Below, one piece after another: positions 61,601 through 64,000 of a stretch of 64,000 nucleotides of DNA. The first letter of the stretch is position 1. The number at the start of each line of letters is the position of its first letter. A program made the translations under genes and the position numbers. This DNA comes from Echinococcus granulosus. Taxonomy: Eukaryota > Platyhelminthes > Cestoda > Cyclophyllidea > Taeniidae. Under the pieces are notes generated by a model. That model saw only the letters and a program-made list of their open reading frames with translations, searched no databases and was not told the DNA's origin. Location of the stretch: contig NW_020170494.1 in NCBI RefSeq assembly GCF_000524195.1, positions 107,562 to 171,561 of the forward strand, written 5' to 3'.

Positions 61601-63913
61601 CGAAACGGTGATTGCCTCCCAATCTAAGTGTAGTTGGTAAAATATTCTAAAATATGAAAGGCACAGTAACCCTGTACTTTACGCATCCTGGAGAGCTCTT
61701 TTTCTCTCATCAATTAATGAGAAACAGGTGAGCGATGGTCGTCCTTAAAAAAATGTGCAATTCTGGACATTTCTGCCACTTGTTCCTTATTAAATGATGC
61801 AAAAAAATTTTAGTGCCTGTAAAAATACACATACGTCTATAGCCAAACAATACACAAAAAGTCATTTGTTCCACTTAATTTGTGATTGTAAAGTATTTTG
61901 AAGAGATTAAATAAGATTTCTTAGTTATGACCACGTGGTAGCATTAAACTCTTCTCTTCAGCAGCAGCACACGACATGTCTGAGGTTGAAGAATATCGAG
62001 GCATAAGTTTATCATGGTGGAAGGAGAGGTAATTACTCACTTGTAAACAGTTGAATCATCCAAATCGGCGGCCTTAATGGCGCCAGGAAAGGGGACTGTG
62101 CTTTTGGAGGTATCACCAAACCAACTCTCAGAAGGAAGGGCACTCTACCAAAGTCGAAGTAAATCAAACAAGATAAATCAATCTAACTGAAGAGGATGTA
62201 GGGAAATTATCGTTTCAACTTATTTTACGGGGATAAGATCAAACACAAATTAACAATAGGTTCCTCTTAAGGCTTTTTATCACCCAGAATGCTCAACGTG
62301 TATACCGACTATCAAAACCAGGAAGAACACCATAGTATAGCACTTAGTGCGAAAAAATCCCCTCTGAAAAAAAACATTTGTAAACTTTGAATATGTGTAA
62401 GCAAAGATGCATAACATAGGGCAAGCACAATAGAAATGTGGATAAAAAGCCTACATTCTGTATTTGTAAAAATAAAGCAATGAGGCTCGAAAAGATTGAA
62501 GGCCATAGAGGGCGCTGAACTAAAGAAGGGGGTTAGGAAATCCCATTAGACTAATTAACCCCAAGCAATTTCCCTTTGCTGAATCTGCGAAAGCGCAATT
62601 CCTTGGTTGGCCAAAGTTATGGAAAACGCACACCAATTCCGTTAATACCTTAGTGCTTAAAAGAGACGACCTTTGAAGAGTGGACAGTACTGGCACAAAA
62701 TAACTGAGAGTGTTACACCCGGTATTCGTTTGCGCCCCTTTCCAGTTGCATCATCTAGTACACACGTTTATAGTAAGCGATTGTTATTTGGAATAGACTG
62801 GTGACAATAATGACCAGATGGATGACCTAAAGAAACCAGGAAATCCACGAGCAAATACCGATTATGGACATAATTTCCGCTTTAATTACTACTTATTAGT
62901 TGTCGTCTTTAAGCCAGTAGTCCAACAAAGACTTCAAATTATCAGCAGTTTCATGTAATTTGTGATTATGTTAGATTTTTTTAAGTTTTTAAAGTTATGA
63001 CACTTTCTGTATTATTTGAGAATTGGAAAAAAAAGCCTTTTCTCCTTATACTCTAAAGCACCAAAGCACGACAATTGAGTGTGTTTTCAGGATTGATGCA
63101 TTTTTGTGGCAATAACAATTTCCCAAAGGTGAGTTTAACTCTGGAAATGGCTTTGTCATCTTCTGTTAGGCTAAATGAAATCGTGGAACGTCCGAAAGTC
63201 ATGTCATTTACCTCAACTGAAAGTGTGAAAAGCGGAAGAAAGTTTCTTTTACCTCATAATCTCTTTAAGATGAAGTGTTAAACTCCCTGTCAAAGCATTT
63301 TATTACAAAACTCTTCTCAAGGGCTCACCATAGATAAACTGCAGAAAAGTATTTCTCTAACAGTGGGTCCTCCAGACATCAATATTAGCAAAAAACCGTC
63401 AACATGCATAAATGATCACATAGAGAAACTATCTTTTAAAGAATTGATCCAAGTAATGTTAAATGATGAAGTCGAGAGTAAGAGTGAGAATCAAATCCCA
63501 ACGGCTTTACTAAAAAAGAAACTTTAAACGTCGGCTTTGCCACGGCAACCAGCTTTGCATATTGCGTCGCAATGAAACATAGGTAGTTGAAATGAGAAAA
63601 GACGTTTAGATAAATTAATCTACTAACGGATGGGAGCCTACCAAACCCAATTAAAATATAACTTCAAATAAAAACCATGCAAAGATATCGGGCCGTGGAT
63701 CAGTTGTAACATTCCTACATCAAGTTTCACAAAAAAATTGGAGAAAACGGATTTTGTTTCAGAATAAGAAACACCCACCTCAGTTTCTCGCAGTTTGTTT
63801 GGCAGATTCAAAAGATCCTCCATGATGCTGAAGGAGAGATTCCTGTGAAGTTTTTTGTACCTATTCTTCTCATTCTTCGTGCGTCTTGACGCGGCACGAA
63901 GCTGGGTCTGGCG
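49631..63913 (-). CDS. Unrecognised single-pass membrane protein, partial (3' part of gene)
   Basis: Seven phase-compatible exons: 63779-63913, 62041-62144, 59069-59075 (7 nt), 58615-58735, 56588-56700, 53902-53982 and 49631-49795. Joined, they give about 242 residues: a basic stretch (RRTKNEKNRYKKLHR), SIMEDLLNLPNKLRETE, SESWFGDTSKSTVPFPG, IEHTKDDVFIPKEGG, one membrane helix (RLCLVGSASLAAFVGITFLF) followed by GVRRKHFG, then a soluble region with GFKTFDGSFPFM, VDIGRKKM and GTKMVYCLEVTNEKS. Acceptors at 53982, 58735 and 63913 have good pyrimidine tracts. The first exon enters in phase 0, so the gene continues right of the window. The 3' end is open: the frame can run to a stop at 49586 or splice at gtaagc (49630). 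I do not recognise the family. The basic block weakly recalls the ELP1 C-terminus, but what follows does not fit. Confidence 0.45.
59710..59745. repeat. Perfect 13-bp hairpin
   Basis: TAATAAGCCATTC at 59710-59722 is exactly reverse-complemented at 59733-59745, with a 10-nt loop. It lies just downstream (minus sense) of the GC-rich frame at 59836. The stem is short for a microRNA precursor; a transcript-end hairpin or chance are alternatives. Confidence 0.75.
59836..60091 (-). CDS. GC-rich frame, possible alternative terminal exon
   Basis: Between the 104-nt exon (62041-62144) and the 7-nt exon, a GC-rich frame starts after an acceptor (aaacag|CAATCACATG) whose phase fits the 62041 donor. It encodes CGTYFTGNLATFTQEMSSLL, a leucine-rich helix, then WTPSLDEVRDFNFSLNPLSDS and a TAA stop. 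Used this way it would end the protein before the membrane segment. A weak donor (GAG|gtccgt) would instead join it in phase 0 to the exon at 58735. Its composition matches real exons here, but no similarity was recognised. Confidence 0.35.
60999..61277. repeat. Cluster of nested inverted repeats
   Basis: Several exact stems lie side by side. Unit 1 (60999-61076): outer GACTCACT/AGTGAGTC with two internal hairpins, CAGGG/CCCTG (61007-61024) and GGTGC/GCACC with a GTAT loop (61034-61047). Unit 2 (61169-61220): outer GTTATAAA/TTTATAAC and inner CTGGTAA/TTACCAG (61179-61207). Unit 3 (61232-61277): ACTAGG/CCTAGT plus ACAC/GTGT, enclosing the palindrome TCACCGGTGA (61249-61258). The cluster lies in an intron of the unrecognised membrane-protein gene. 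It has no tRNA B box and no hammerhead core. Confidence 0.65.
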
Positions 63914-64000
63914 CTAAAAAATCCATTTCAAAGAACCTTTCCGCTAAGCGGCATAGATGAGATGAAATCAAGCATCACAGCGCAAGTGTACTATTATTCC

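Overview
This is a eukaryotic (metazoan) chromosome window. It has split genes with GT..AG introns, AT-rich introns and intergenic DNA, GC-richer exons, AATAAA poly(A) signals and one 100-base assembly gap. Its recognisable genes are animal genes: a neurexin-IV/CASPR tail, a PCTAIRE/PFTAIRE-type CDK, JMJD4 and a TRPC channel. The divergence, large introns and architecture suggest a lophotrochozoan invertebrate. A flatworm is my best guess, but nothing in the sequence proves it and no known spliced leader was seen.

Layout from left to right: (1) 507-1603 (+), the last two exons of a CASPR/neurexin-IV-like adhesion protein. (2) 1604-10300, no recognised gene, but a 382-bp-period tandem array (about 7.75-8.97 kb), a diverged relative of its flank at 6.5-6.7 kb and a perfect inverted repeat at 3.05-3.13 kb. 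(3) 10440-16406 (-), an eight-exon cyclin-dependent kinase with a PGTAIRE helix. (4) 17990-18089, assembly gap, followed by an unassigned GC-rich ORF. (5) 19112-20895 (+), JMJD4. (6) 21666-22700 (+), a single-exon BTB protein. (7) 24102-48178 (-), a complete nine-exon TRPC channel whose exon phases all close to give 1305 residues. (8) 49631-63913 (-), a chain of phase-compatible exons, one of only 7 nt, coding for an unrecognised single-pass membrane protein that continues past the right edge. (9) Within an intron of that gene, 60.99-61.28 kb is a cluster of nested perfect inverted repeats.

The genes do not form a pathway; this is an ordinary animal gene neighbourhood. The most unusual items are a GC-AG intron directly before the TRP box exon, an acidic insertion of about 140 residues in the TRPC N-terminus, a glutamate in the CDK T-loop where the activating threonine normally sits, the candidate 7-nt microexon in an unknown gene, and the palindrome cluster. 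Exon boundaries were worked out by hand from splice consensus, reading phase and family similarity, with no transcript data.
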